From Scytalidium lignicola (taxonomy: Eukaryota; Ascomycota; Leotiomycetes): a stretch of 64,000 bases of DNA. The stretch covers positions 94,980 to 158,979 of the forward strand of contig NCSJ02000069.1 in assembly GCA_002812745.2 (NCBI GenBank), given 5' to 3'. Under the pieces are notes generated by a model, which made no database searches, was not told the DNA's origin, and saw nothing but the letters and a program-made list of their open reading frames with translations. The translations under genes and the position numbers were made by a program. Positions 31,310 to 43,430 of the stretch are shown piece after piece. How positions within the stretch are numbered: position 1 is the first letter of the stretch; each line of letters begins with the position of its first letter.

Positions 31310-33527
31310 TCAGCTTATCGGTCCACAACCCTTGAGAAATTCTCGGATCTGAACAGCAGTACGATCCACCTCTTCTTTCGAGTCACAAGCAGCAAACACG
31401 AACCGATCTGGTCGTAGGAAGATGATTTGCTTCTTCTTCACTTCCTTACCTAGACGGTAAGGATCATAGCCTATAGGTTCCGGTCGTCCATGACACAATG
31501 GAGAGGATGCGAATTCCTCTCCACTCGCCACTCGGTAGACCTTGGATTTCCAACTATCGTCCAATTTATTGTCCGATACCTTCAAAGACAAATCTTCAAG
31601 CACAACGGTTATGTCATTCGGTAGGATATGACCTCCGGAAGTATGTTCAATGTCGTCAAGCGCGTGGAGAGCAGATTTTACATCCTCAAAGCTCTGCGCC
31701 AGTACCACGATTTTGAATAGTACAGTCTTTTCTTTACTCCAAATAATATCATCAGTGAAGAAAATGCTGCTATCTTCAGGATCTAGCCTACGGCAGTATA
31801 CCTGCGGGAAGCAGACGCCACCATTCATTTCAGGAATGAATGGCATTCCTGCTTGGTGTTCATATCTCACCATACCCTCCCGTCTATTGCCCAAGTGGAG
31901 GTTATGTCTCCAGCTAGGAATAAGCTGGGCGAACCATAGGTACCAGTCCCGGAAGAAAATCTTCACTTGGTTACCTTCTGTTACAAAACTGCCATTTTCG
32001 ATAGTACTGGCAAGAGAACGTTCTAGTTGCTGTTTTCGCTCCATGTACCATGCTGTGAAGATTGTTTCGATTTGTTTTTTCTCAGGGGATTGCAGTCGAG
32101 TGGCCATGGCAAGACGCCATGATAGACTTATAGCGTCTCGAAATCCCGAAGCGATTCCTTGGCCGCCAACTGGGGAATGATCAGAATATTGACCAAAAGG
32201 CGTGGTTGATGTATTGGTACTTACATGGAGGAAATACATGCGCTGCGTCTCCACATAGAATCACTCTTCCTTGAGCCCACCGGTTGCAACTTCGTGCAGA
32301 GAACATAAAAGGGCGGCATCGGAGAACCTTGATGCAATCTTCAGGGTACTGGATATCTTCACGTAATCTGGCAGCGGCAGGTTAATACCTGGTCATAATC
32401 TAAACGCGAAGAAAATTCATACCCGTAGCGACTGCCTTTATGTTTGAGATACGGAAACACGACCTTTTTAATCATTGGTGGTGATGCCATCTCGTTCCCG
32501 TCTTCGCCATTGCGTACGACAAACTCAAACCTCCACAGGCGATCTGATTCTAGGCCGAATCGTCCACACACGGATGGTCTATCAGGATTGCATAGAAAAC
32601 GAAAATTAGTCGGAAAGAAGAGATTATACACATCTTCAGGTGAGTATCCCAATTTCCAAAGCGGGAAATCTGGATGCGTCTTTTCAGTTGGAAGCGAGAT
32701 TTTCCAGTTGAGAGCAACCCAAGTTTCTTCATATGTCATACTTGATAAATGTTACTAAAACACTTTTCCTCATTGTTTGTATGGCAGGGGGGATTCTCCA
32801 TATGCTTACTTTCTAGCCTTTTCCAAACGCACACCTTTTGGTTCTAGGTAGTTTTTCCTCGTAAACCCCGTCTTTCCATGCGCCGACTAGAAACTTAGAT
32901 CGGATCCGACGTTCGGAGCCATCAGGAGCAAGGTAATGACAATATACCCAGTCTTCGTCTTCCGAGATCTTTGTCACTGTTGAACTAGACCGCAACTCAG
33001 AAAATGGCGTGGAAGACATAGTCTCTCGGAGGTATTTCTCCAGCGCGGGTTGTTTATGACAAATAAATCCGACATGACCAGTACCACCTTCAGTCTAATG
33101 GAGCAAATTATGAGCTATATCTTCGTATGTTAAGTAATCTATAGTTTTTGCTTACTGTGGTGTAGTCCATGAGCATAAATGGCTTCCTGCTTAAATCATG
33201 CTTTCTACCGCCAACGAACTTGAACTGGTACATACCTATCACATCAGATAGTTAATCAAAGCTGAAACGAAAAAGCATAAAGAAATCCTTACAAGTCCCG
33301 ATATCTTTGTATATATGGTCGTATATACCGAGGCCTTGTGTCAGTCGAATACCTTCTTCGTCCAAGGCAATTCCTCGAGGGTCAGTTGTAATTTCTGGCT
33401 CTCTCTCTAGCACAACGTTTGGTACCGACAGTTTGCCGAGGTACCCTGACAACATTGCGCCAGTTGGGCCACACCCACAGATGAGGACCTCTGTTGTTTC
33501 CCAGTCCATTGAGTCTGACATCTTCAA
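31310..33527 (-). pseudogene. FAD-dependent aromatic-ring monooxygenase with a 2-nt frameshift
   Basis: Class A flavoprotein monooxygenase of the phenol/3-hydroxyphenylpropionate hydroxylase type (PF01494). The FAD-binding GxGxxG is VLICGCGPTGAMLSGYLG at the N-terminus, followed by LEREPEITTDPRGIALDEEG. The second FAD motif is ILCGDAAHVFPP, joined across an intron to GGQGIASGFRDAISLSWRLA. At least six exons join in frame (GTC^MYQFKF, TT^TEGGTGHVGF, KAR^NMTYEE, DYDQ^YPEDC, FPP^..GGQG). The single lesion is at about 32880: the expected FLVGADGKTG region lacks two bases, so the frame becomes GAWKDGVYEE and soon stops, while the correct continuation (GKTGFTRKNYLEPKG) is in another frame. Either a recent pseudogene or a sequencing error; no homopolymer is present at the spot. 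Confidence 0.82.
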
Positions 33528-35676
33528 TTAACTTAGTTACAGTTCCAGTGCAACGAGCTTATCGCAATGTCCGTTCAAGCCGCGGTCTTTAGAGAAAAAG
33601 AAGAACAACTCCATGGTGACAAGAGTCAAATACACTTAGCTTCTACTTACGCTAATATTGCTAATAAAAATGCCAAGATATGCGGGGAAAATGTCAGTAT
33701 CACAGTAATTCGCTGAGATTGCCTCTATTGTTGAAGACACGTCCCACAATAGGCATACAGAGTGACGATGTGAGTGCGGGACCCCGGAAAAACAACTTTG
33801 CGGGACCTGGAGACATACGGTTAGAATTATCCCGAACTACGAAGTCAGCCTGCGGGTTTCCACCCGGCTATCTGGGCTGCATAATTACTCAACGTGCATA
33901 ATAAATGCTGGGGAATGTGAAACTAGTTCTATAACTGTTAACATGTTTAAACGGGTGCGCTTGAAAACGGTTAAAATTACTCTCCTGCGAACCCTAAGGT
34001 ATCGTTCTTTTTGTTGGATTTCTTCTTGCATAATCGAAATAAGACTTTTTTTTACAATCTCCGGCAGTCTGACTTTGGAAGGAGCATCGGCTTATAATAC
34101 ATTTGTACTCCGGTTCTTGAGGTACAGAATCTATCGCTATCAAAGCCGCTGGTTCTACTAAAACGCTTCTAGCCCAGGTTATCTGGGCCGAGTTTGAAGA
34201 GATTAGACAATATGGCTACCTCCTTACAGTAAGATCTAGGCGTCGTCTAGCTACAAATGTAGTATACTGGGTGATGCTGTAAAGAGTGAGCGAGCCGCAC
34301 CAAAAGGTTCCAGGCCTCTCTCACACGGTAAGGAACAGGCAGATCGTTAGGTCAAAATACAGATTGGCAAATAGTGGAAAGAAGGTGTCCATCTGCGAGT
34401 GTCTAATAGTGTCTAGGCTAGCATGTGGCTAGGCACAATTTCACCAATGGCCGCTACTTCGAGGAATCAAGTCTGGACGTGAGAGTAATAGCAATAACAG
34501 CCCATGAATACTCAATCCATGTTACAAACCGCGGTTTAGGATGTCCACCACTGTAGCTAGTGAGGTTTCAGTGAGGTTCAGTAGCATTGATCAGCTCTAC
34601 TTAGTATAATTTGTACTGTAGGACTGACTAGAATTGAAAAGTGTGAAAAGCATTGCAATAATACACCTTAAATTCTTCGAATCTCGTGCTCCGATACCTT
34701 TAATAAGACACCATACAAGAACTGTATCTGTCATTCCCAACCGCTTATTAGCATCATCCTCCTAGCTACCTCTTCTAGCTTAATCACACCAGTCCAGTTC
34801 CAATTCGATAGTACATGTTATTTACTATTAAGCGTCAGCATCCTTTCTGGTTTCTAAGAACAGGTATTTCGTGAGCAATATCTTGGATGAAGTTGACCCC
34901 CTGCAGCAATGGTCGAGTTGCGATAATGCCTACCTAGTCAAGTGATAAGCGGCTCTGCATACTCCAGCAACATCATTTGTTGTCTGAATCGCGATCTCAG
35001 CGAGAAAGCAAGAATCGAATAAAAGTACTTACTAATATACTCATATGCTTATATGCCAACGACCTACAGCCGTTAGCTACAATTGAATTCGATTTAGTAT
35101 AGGCCACTGTATGATCTCACCGTTAATAATTTAATCATATACTTTTAAAGGGGTAAAAGTACAACTAGAGCAATATCGTACTTCCGGGGTCATAACCTTT
35201 ATCGACCTTTTTAGCCTATAAGCTTTTTCACAGTTTTTCCCACAAGCTTTATAAACATTGTAAACTATGTTTGTTTTGTGAGCTCTGTAGACTTTGTATG
35301 TGCTACAGGATCTTTTTACATTGCATCCTCCTTCACAGATTTGTCCGTAAACTTTGTAACCTTTTTCATGAGATCTTCTGTAAGCTTTTCTTGACTTATA
35401 TTGTGGTAGGGATATCTTGTTCCTATATCATGTGACCCCGTATATATAGTAGTAGTTGTAGTAGCTGCAATATACAGGCCTCCCTCTCTCCTATTCTACC
35501 GCACCCTACCATTTAATTGGTTGATTGCTCAGCTACGCGCTATGGCCGTACAGTGCACTCACCCTCGAACCCCATATCGCTACCGTACGTAATCAACTCC
35601 ACAACCCGATAGCCACACACACAATATACTCCTTCACAGGCTCATTCTCATATGTTGGCTAATAAGCTCTTTTATA
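33528..35676. other. AT-rich spacer
   Basis: About 2.1 kb without a supportable gene. It includes the promoter of the FAD monooxygenase at the left, repeat R2 copy 2 near 35.43-35.56 kb, and a region about 35190-35410 rich in repeated CTTT/GTAAACTTTG-like words that looks low-complexity. Confidence 0.5.
35430..35560 (+). repeat. Dispersed repeat R2, copy 2
   Basis: Contains ACCCCGTATATATAGTAG, CCTCCCTCTCTCCTATTC, CCATTTAATTGGTTGATTG and CTCAGCTACGC, in the same order as copies 1 and 3. Non-coding. Confidence 0.65.
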
Positions 35677-36086
35677 ACGTAAAGTCCGGGCACTTGGATC
35701 ACCCTGACACTCGGATCTGTGAGAATTCACCGCAAAATCGAGCAAAATTGCCTCTTTGCAAACTTAACAACTAAAGGATTACATGTAGTTAAAGTTTGAA
35801 ATGTGGCTTTCTACTTACTATTTAATAAGTATATAAGTTTTGATATAGTTAACGTTTATGATTAGTACTGTAAAATAAATAGCTTTGATTTTATAATTTA
35901 AATTCAAGTTTAACAATATTATAAATATTTGAAAGATTAATAAACTTAATGTTTAATAATATAATTAAATAGTTGATTAACTCACAAATTCATCCTATAA
36001 ACTCTTATATCTATTAAGTTTGCGAAAAAGCAGTTTTGCTCCATTTTGCGGTAAATTCTCACTGATCCGAGTGCCCGGGATTTCGT
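35677..36086. mobile_element. ~410-bp foldback/MITE element
   Basis: Ends are inverted repeats: left AACGTAAAGTCCGGGCAC, later ACTCGGATCTGTGAGAATT, CACCGCAAAATCGAGCAAAA and GCAAACTTAA. The right end carries the reverse complement (TTAAGTTTGCG, TTTTGCTCCATTTTGCGGTA, GTGCCCGGGATTTCGTT). TA flanks both ends. The left arm has about 15 extra bases (a second GGATC-containing word) relative to the right. The centre is extremely AT-rich and non-coding. Confidence 0.78.
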
Positions 36087-36192
36087 TATGGCACGTTGAG
36101 AAATCACCTGATATAAAATAGAGAATCAGGTCATTTCACATTCTTCATTCACGTCCTTATCAGTAAAATATAGCTTAAATATCACTCCTATT

Positions 36193-37776
36193 GTGTATAC
36201 ATACCACTCCATTTCTACTTTCAAACCAAAACTCATGAGTCGAAGAAGAGTTTTGATAATATTGTCGATTTCGTTGTTTATAGGATTAACGTCTATGCTT
36301 TGGCGTCAACGTTTTGCATCCACTTCTGCAATTATTAAAACTACACCCATAATGGACGCTAAACCCGTGATGTTTAGGTCAGCTGTGATCGTTGTTGGTT
36401 CAGGGTTGGCTGGCTTGTCAGCTGCGAGTGAACTGATTGCGCGAGGCGTAGAAGTAAGGCTGCTTGAACGGGCGGCAAAGCCAGGTGGGAATAGCATGAA
36501 GGCAAGCTCGGGGATTAATGGGGCGCCAACACGATGGCAACCTGGTCCGCCATTCTCAGATGTGTCTTTTTATGAAGACGCGATTAGATCGGCGGGTGCA
36601 GTATTATCGACTGCAAAGAAGCAACGAGAGAGCTTGATTTCAACTCTGACTAACTCATCCAGTAGTGCTATTGATTGGTTGTTTAATGAGAAAGGAATCG
36701 ACCTCAGTGTTGTTGTGCAACTTGGTGGGCATAGCTTTCCACGAACGCATCGCGGAGCCGGGAAGACACCGCCAGGGGCAGCAATAGTTACGACTCTGCT
36801 AAAGAACTTGAAAGAAAACGAGAAGTTTCATCTCGAAACCAATTGCTTGGTGACAAAGGTATTAAAGCCTGAGCAGGTTGTTGGGGGCGTGGAATACGAG
36901 TGTGACGGAGAGAAAAAGAAGTTGGAAGGACCAGTTATCTTTACCACTGGAGGATTCGCCGGCGATGCTCATGGTCTCTTAGCCACGTACCGCCCCGATC
37001 TCGTAGGATTTCCATCCACCAATGAGCCCCGACCAGGTTCTCAACCTCTCCTCACTGGAATCGGAGCACAGTTACTAGATATGGAGGAAGTGCAAATCCA
37101 TCCAACAGCATTCGTAGACCCGAAGGATGCTTTAAATCCCGTTAAGTTCCTTGCCGCAGAACTCCTTCGCGGAGAAGGTGGTCTCCTACTTCACAATGGA
37201 AAGCGGTTCGTCAATGAGATGGAGACGAGGAAGAACGTAACGGATGCTTTCTTAAGATTTTCGTCTGTTGACAACACGCCGAAGCAATTTGATGTACAAC
37301 TCGTGCTTGATGAGGGCGTTTATCGAAATGCGAGTTCACATGTGGATTTCTACCTCTGGAAAGGCCTGATGAGAAAAACGACGGTGGCTGAACTAGGCCT
37401 TGAAGCTATTGAGACACTTCGGGAGTATGCCTTGGCTGTAGATGGGAAGAAGGCTGATCCTTTTGGGAGGAAATACTTTGGGCATTGGGAGCTGAAGCCG
37501 GAAGACATAAGGGGGGAAAGCGTGGTCTATGTAGGACGAGTTACCCCGGCCGTGCATTTCACGATGGGTGGTGTGGTGATTAACGAACGGGGCGAGGTTT
37601 TGGATGCGCGGGGAAATGCCATGAAAGGTCTTTGGGCGGCAGGAGAGGTGACAGGGGGTATACATGGGGAGAATAGGCTTGGGGGGAGTAGTTTGTTGGA
37701 ATGTGTTGTTTTTGGACGGATTGCGGGAAGAGAGGCTGCGAGGTTTGTGGGTGCGGAAGGTGTAGAACAAAGTTAG
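36193..37776 (+). CDS. Fumarate reductase-like flavoprotein (Osm1/flavocytochrome c family)
   Basis: FAD-dependent reductase of the FAD_binding_2 family that reduces fumarate to succinate. Intronless, up to 527 residues. A single hydrophobic segment VLIILSISLFIGLTSMLW follows MSRRR, so it is probably membrane-anchored or imported. The dinucleotide fold is AVIVVGSGLAGLSAASELIA, then LLERAAKPGGNSMKASSGIN. Active-site-type residues are present: GHSFPRTHR, VQIHPTAF, the Arg in AELLRGEGGLL, the His in AVHFTMGG and the Arg in GENRLGGSSLLE. The stretch after GFPSTNEPRPGSQPLL is shorter than the usual TNG...GDG segment. Start either at 36193 or at MSRRR (36235). No obvious partner genes nearby. Confidence 0.88.
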   Translation: MYTYHSISTFKPKLMSRRRVLIILSISLFIGLTSMLWRQRFASTSAIIKTTPIMDAKPVMFRSAVIVVGSGLAGLSAASELIARGVEVRLLERAAKPGGNSMKASSGINGAPTRWQPGPPFSDVSFYEDAIRSAGAVLSTAKKQRESLISTLTNSSSSAIDWLFNEKGIDLSVVVQLGGHSFPRTHRGAGKTPPGAAIVTTLLKNLKENEKFHLETNCLVTKVLKPEQVVGGVEYECDGEKKKLEGPVIFTTGGFAGDAHGLLATYRPDLVGFPSTNEPRPGSQPLLTGIGAQLLDMEEVQIHPTAFVDPKDALNPVKFLAAELLRGEGGLLLHNGKRFVNEMETRKNVTDAFLRFSSVDNTPKQFDVQLVLDEGVYRNASSHVDFYLWKGLMRKTTVAELGLEAIETLREYALAVDGKKADPFGRKYFGHWELKPEDIRGESVVYVGRVTPAVHFTMGGVVINERGEVLDARGNAMKGLWAAGEVTGGIHGENRLGGSSLLECVVFGRIAGREAARFVGAEGVEQS

Positions 37777-39100
37777 ATTAAATGTGATGGCCATTCTAGT
37801 CCTTAATACTCATCACAATCAACTGCGATCTAAGCAATACCCTCATTTGAGGCGCGCTACTAAGGATGTCTACATCTTTCAGCAGACCCTTATATCTTGT
37901 TTTGAGCGCCTCGACCATCCCAGACTCACACCAGGGTAGTGGACAGCTTTCTTTACTCTGTTTACCGGTGGCTATCAGTACGAAGACATAGCTCCCGAAT
38001 GACCGGACACAGATTCAAAAGCAAACCAAGGGTACCTGTAGCAGAGCCATCCACTACACGGCGGATAATAAATGGGCGACATGAAATCTGCCCGATGACA
38101 GTTGCCGATTCTGGGCTCATGGAATGGCTACGTGCTCCAATCCATAGAATCGTCTAAGATCCATAAACAGCGAATGGTCTGAAACTGACAATAACAGACT
38201 CAATAGGGACTAATGCCAGTCCAAGGAAGATATGGAAGACGTATGCTTCATTGAAGGCAATTCAACATTAACGCTCTATTATTGACAGAGATAAGAATAT
38301 CTACTGCGTGTAGAGAAATTCATTAAAGTTATAAGAGTAGGGCGTATAAGGACAATTCAATATTACCATTGATAAAAGTTGAAGCTATCAATCAGGAATG
38401 CGGATTATAAACAGTTTTGATTTATATGAGCAGACTCTACAAGGGTATTTGGCATGCCTCATTGGTCACTATACCAGGAGGGTGTCAGTGAAGTTTAATT
38501 AGTCATTCTTGTAGAATGGAACGGTATTTATATTTAATTGCTTGGGACAAGGTAGATTAAACAAAGAGGAAGTTGTGTAAATAAAAGGAGAAACCTTCGA
38601 CCCTCAGCTATTTGATAGTTAAATTGGAATTCCACATAATCAAAAAGGTAGTTTCATCGTAAGCTACTCAGCAATTATATATTATATTGTAAGTAGACCA
38701 CTGTGTCAGAGGGTAAATATTTAATTGATTTGTGAGATTTTTGTTATTATTGAACTTTTTGTCTTGAGTTGGACAACCATGTGTGTGGCTGGTGCGAGAT
38801 GAACCCCGCACCAAGCCACACTTGTTGGAGAGATGACAACCGACTACCTTCGTCCACACCTCTTAAGTTATATACCTCTTCTATTGATACTAAATATTCT
38901 CCGGACAGTTAGACTCTACTTCAAAATATCCCCATATAACATCTAAAACGCCATCCTTTTCGAAGTGAAAAGAAGCAAGACTCAATTCAGGTTGAGTATC
39001 CCTACCAATACTCCCGGCTAATACTGACCCTTGATGTGATTGCAAGCTGATTTTCACATCCAACAATTTCTCCTTCAAGGCAGATCTAATTCTTTGCACG
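37777..39100. other. Spacer with possible gene remnants
   Basis: About 1.3 kb. On the minus strand around 37802-37940 a frame reads SGMVEALKTRYKGLL and ends IVMSIKD, and 38890-39099 holds a 69-codon frame. Both look mildly protein-like but I do not recognise them, and no continuous gene can be built. The right end is the promoter of the GH115 gene. Confidence 0.35.
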
Positions 39101-42100
39101 ATGTTGGTCTACGGGAATATGTTTGACGCCCAGGTAATTGATTTCCATCCTGGTGAAGGTCGTTTAGATCTCCCCGGAATCCCCATTCTCGTCGACTCGG
39201 ATGATTTTGAAGGCATTCACATTGCAGCCAGGAATCTAGCTACCGATCTAGAAAGAGTCTCGGAGCAGAAATCAGCTCTCTGGACAAGTCTCGATGATGA
39301 TTCAGTTGAAGGGCTGATCCTCGTTGGTAGTCTGGAAAAATCCAAGTTTATTCGCAAGCTTGTTACGGATGGCTCACTCGATGCGGGGAAGATCGAAGGG
39401 AAATGGGAGTCATACATGATGACTTTGCTAAATTCCTCATCATTAGCAAAAAANGTGCCTGGTGATCGCAGGAAGTGACAAGAGGGGGTCTATTTACGGT
39501 ACATATACTCTCTGTGAACAAATGGGCGTGTCACCGTAAGTAAACTCTAGGAGATAGCAATATTTAGGTTCTACTTTCTCATTCTCAAGTTAGATGGCAT
39601 TGGTGGGCAGATGTAGCAGTCAAAAAGCACGACCATGTCTACGCTTTGCCCACAACGACATATCAAGGGGAGCCCAGTGTCAGATACCGAGGGATGTTTA
39701 TTAATGATGAAGTTCCGGCCTTGAGTAGCTGGGTTCATGAAAAGTTTGGACCAAAATTTAATTCGGAGTTTTATAAGACTGTCTTTGAGCTGCTACTGAG
39801 AATGAAGGTGAACAAGACAGTAGAAAAAATGTTATTAATAGATGTGCTGATTTCTGTCTAGGCAAACTTTCTCTGGCCAGGTATGTGGGCTGGTGGTAGC
39901 TTTTTCACTGATGACCCCCTAAATCAACAACTGGCCGATTCCTATGGTATTGTAATGTCAACATCACACCATGAGCCGATGCAAAGATCAATGTCGGAAT
40001 GGCTAACTAGGGGAGATGGTGACTGGAGATGGCGAGATAACAAAGAAAGAATTACCAAGTATTTTGATGAGGGGGCAGAGAGAGCCAGGCCCTTTGAATC
40101 ATTCATTACGATGGGAATGCGTGGACCTGGTGATTCAGAACTTGACTCGGACAATCCAGTAGCAACCCTTGAGGAGGTCCTTGGCACGCAACGTAACATT
40201 ATCAGCAAATATTATGGAAAGGAAGACGGTGAGAGACGTAAGTCCCCCCTAAGCTTATCTTCTAATATGAAATTATGCTTACAATACTTAGAGCTTATGG
40301 CTCTTTACAAGGAAGTCCAAAAGTATTATGAAAATGGCCTCGAGATCGCGGACGATGTAACTCTACTGTTTTCAGATGACAATTTCGGGCATATTCGACG
40401 ATTACCAACAGCGACAGAGAGTAAACGGCGCGGTGGAGCAGGAGTGAGGATGGCCGACATTCTTTATCATTGATTCAGCAACTAACGGAACATATAGATA
40501 TATTTTCATCTTGAATATGTCGGATACCCGCGAGGTTACAAGTGGATCAACACCAATTCTTGTGTATGATTAATCTTTCCAGATCTTCCCCTCTATCTAA
40601 GGTTTAATTTGCTAAAGGTCTGAAAATAGGGAAACATTTATCAACAACTACGTGATGCCTATAACCGTGATGCTAGAATGATCTGGGTCATCAACGTAGG
40701 GGATATCAAACCGATGGAGCTTCCATTCACATTCGCCATGTCTATGGCATGGGATATTGAAAAGATTACCCCAGAGACAATCCTAGGCTTCCTCCAACGG
40801 TACGCTCTGCGCGAATTTGGGCCAGAATATGCCGCTGACATTGCTCAACTACTAATCGAACATGATCGTCTTCTTGCAATACGTAAACATGAACATGTCG
40901 AAGCAGATACATTTTCCATTCTTAATTACCGAGAGGCAGGATCTATTGTTGCTACGTATAACGAGCTCGAAAGACAGGCATCTGCCCTCTTTGAGACCAT
41001 CCCAAACTCATTCAAAGCTTCCTTCTTCCAGTTGGTATTACATCCGATCAAAGCATCTCGAATTTACGTAGAACTACGAGTTACACAGTCTAAAAACCAT
41101 CTCTATGGCGTCCAACGACGAAACAGTACTAACGCTCTTGCAAAGCGTATTCTTGACCTTTTTGATGAAGATTTCTCCCTATCAGAAGAATATCACAATA
41201 ACCCGTGGGTCGGAAAAAAATGGAATCATATCATGCGCCAGCCTCATTATGGCTATATAACTGAAACATGGCATGACCCATCGCGCGATATGATCACTGG
41301 TATTACATACGTTCAAAATCGGCAGGATTCTAACCCTATGTTCGGGCAAATGGGGATTGCTGTTGAAGGACATCCAGGTGTACGGCCGGGTATCATCAAT
41401 GAAGATTCCTATCGTATGCATCCATCCAGAGGAGATCTTGTCCAGGGGTTAACAGTGCCCCCATTATCTCCTTATGGTCAACCGTCCTGTTATTTTGAGA
41501 TCTATACTCGGGGTAGCCAGCCAGTACAATGGACAGCCACAGTCAATGAAAACTGGGCTTCCCTATCCCAATCTGCTGGAGAACTCGACCCTAGGAGCGG
41601 AAAAGACCAACGTGTGGAGATCAGCATCGACTGGGCAAATGTACCAAGTAACTTCAATCAGGTGATACTTGTCCATATTCGAACTACAGCAGGAGAATAT
41701 GAGCAAGTCCATGTCCCCATCATCAACCGACATGCACCACCAGAATTTCACGGCTTTGTTGAATCTGACAGGAATATCTCCATTGAAGTAGGAGCAGTGC
41801 CATTGACACCTGAACAGAAAGCAGTTTATGAACACCAGCCTTGCTTGGGCCGCCTTCGAAGCGGAGGAATCTCTCTTCGATCAGATATCGAGCCGGCAGT
41901 ATTTGTTTCAACTCAGGCTCCATTTTTAGAATACCCGTTCTTCCTGTTCTCAAACCAGGCCACCGCAACAGTGACTCTATATATTACTATGGTTCTAGAT
42001 ACTAATCCTGAATCGGACCTAATGTATGATGTGTCTTTCGATGATTCTACGCGGCAATCAGTACGTCTTATGGAGAAACCAGGTTCTCCAGGAGACTTAC

Positions 42101-42291
42101 CACCGGGATGGGCCAATTCTGTTATGGACAGGGTCTGGAAGAGAGATCATTCTTTCCCCAATGTTCCAGCAGGTGCCCATGTGTTGAAATTCCGGCCTTT
42201 GGGTAAAAACATAGCGTTGGAGAAGGTGGTTATTAACCTAGGTGGCGTGAGGCAAAGCTATCTGGGGCCACCGCCAAGTTCCCTGGTTTGA
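39101..42291 (+). CDS. Glycoside hydrolase family 115 (xylan alpha-glucuronidase-type)
   Basis: GH115 enzymes remove (4-O-methyl)glucuronic acid from xylan. Family landmarks in order: IPILVDSDDFEGIHIAARNL, GKWESY, then after the N LVIAGSDKRGSIYGTYTLCE, HWWADVAVKKHDHVYALP, VRYRGMFINDE, NFLWPGMW, MSTSHHEPMQR, FSDDNFGHIRRLP, YFHLEYVGYPRGYKWINTN, MIWVINVGDIKPMELP and MAWDIEKI. A C-terminal beta-rich region ends at 42291. At least six exons; joins checked at WVSP-type^HWWAD, LLRMK^ANFLW, GGAG^IYFHLE and TNS^GNIYQQL. The N at 39454 follows an A run; ignoring it gives AKKCLVIAG in frame. About 950 residues, complete. No signal peptide is visible at MLVYGNMFDAQ, so an upstream exon may be missing or the enzyme is intracellular. 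Confidence 0.88.
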
Positions 42292-43430
42292 TTTATATCG
42301 TCACCGAAGTAGGAAATAGGGTCTCTGAATTTAAGTAGATATTTTCGTGGTTTCCATGTGATCTGTTTATAAAACTTTCTTACTACTTCTTGCGATATAT
42401 CCAAATTATAAATAGTGGCCCTCGAGATTCAACACCTATACGTGGTGAGAGGGACGAAACTTACAGCACTGTCTGTAGAGCCAAGATTGAGTCATATATT
42501 GCACAATCATATTTGTTTATTAATTTAACGCATTACATGTCGTAAATCAACCCTTTCAAACTTTAAGAAGCACATAAACAAACAACACGGCATAAGGAGG
42601 GAGTGACCTTTATATGTTGTAGCCTTACGATAGAAAAAGAACCTTGTCACTCCGATTTCTTACCTGACAATAGTTGACAATTTCAAAGATTGATTACGAT
42701 TATATAACACGATTAATTAATGTTCATCTTGAATTAACGCATTTCTGACATGTCAAATTATCAACAGACATCTTCGCAAATGGAAAATAGTTAAACTAAG
42801 CCAAAATCTATTAAAAACAGCTATCAAGATAAGGGATGGGCCCACCGAAGAGTCTCTGCCTGCACCTGATTAGGAATAGCCGATTATAAGACTATGATCG
42901 TAAATAGAATTCCTCCTTTTGGAAAGTGCATTTCAAGTTTGTGGCGTTCTGGAGCTATGCGATAACTCCGACTGTGGCTCCCTAAAACCCGGGAGGCATG
43001 CAACGGCGCGATATTAGACCGACCTGAATCTGCTAAACCCGAATTGGACAGAGCAATCTCAATACGCTAAGACCAAATAAGACAGTGCATTTTCTCATGA
43101 TCGTGAAGAAGTAGACGTCATGTTTGTCGTCTGCGTATAGTCAGCTGTGACTGAGAATTTCATTGGCCCGATTAGAATTAAAAATTAGCACGAGTGTAAT
43201 TCCTAGGGAACAATATGGATGAAGCAAGGAGACTCATTACGTCTCTCTGCATTGAGAATGATCTCTCAGGGTCAACTACCCTCCGAGCAAGTATGGAGGA
43301 TAATAGTATAAAAGCTGCACTTTTTCCCCAACTATCTTCATGTTCATTCCATATTAGATTCTCAAGCTCAGTATCTGCAACTCACTCATCTCTCTAATCA
43401 ATATCAACTCTCTGATCAATATCTATAAAT
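42292..43430. other. Spacer between GH115 and AKR genes
   Basis: No gene or repeat recognised. The right ~150 bases, with pyrimidine-rich CTCATCTCTC..., form the promoter/leader of the aldo-keto reductase. Confidence 0.5.
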
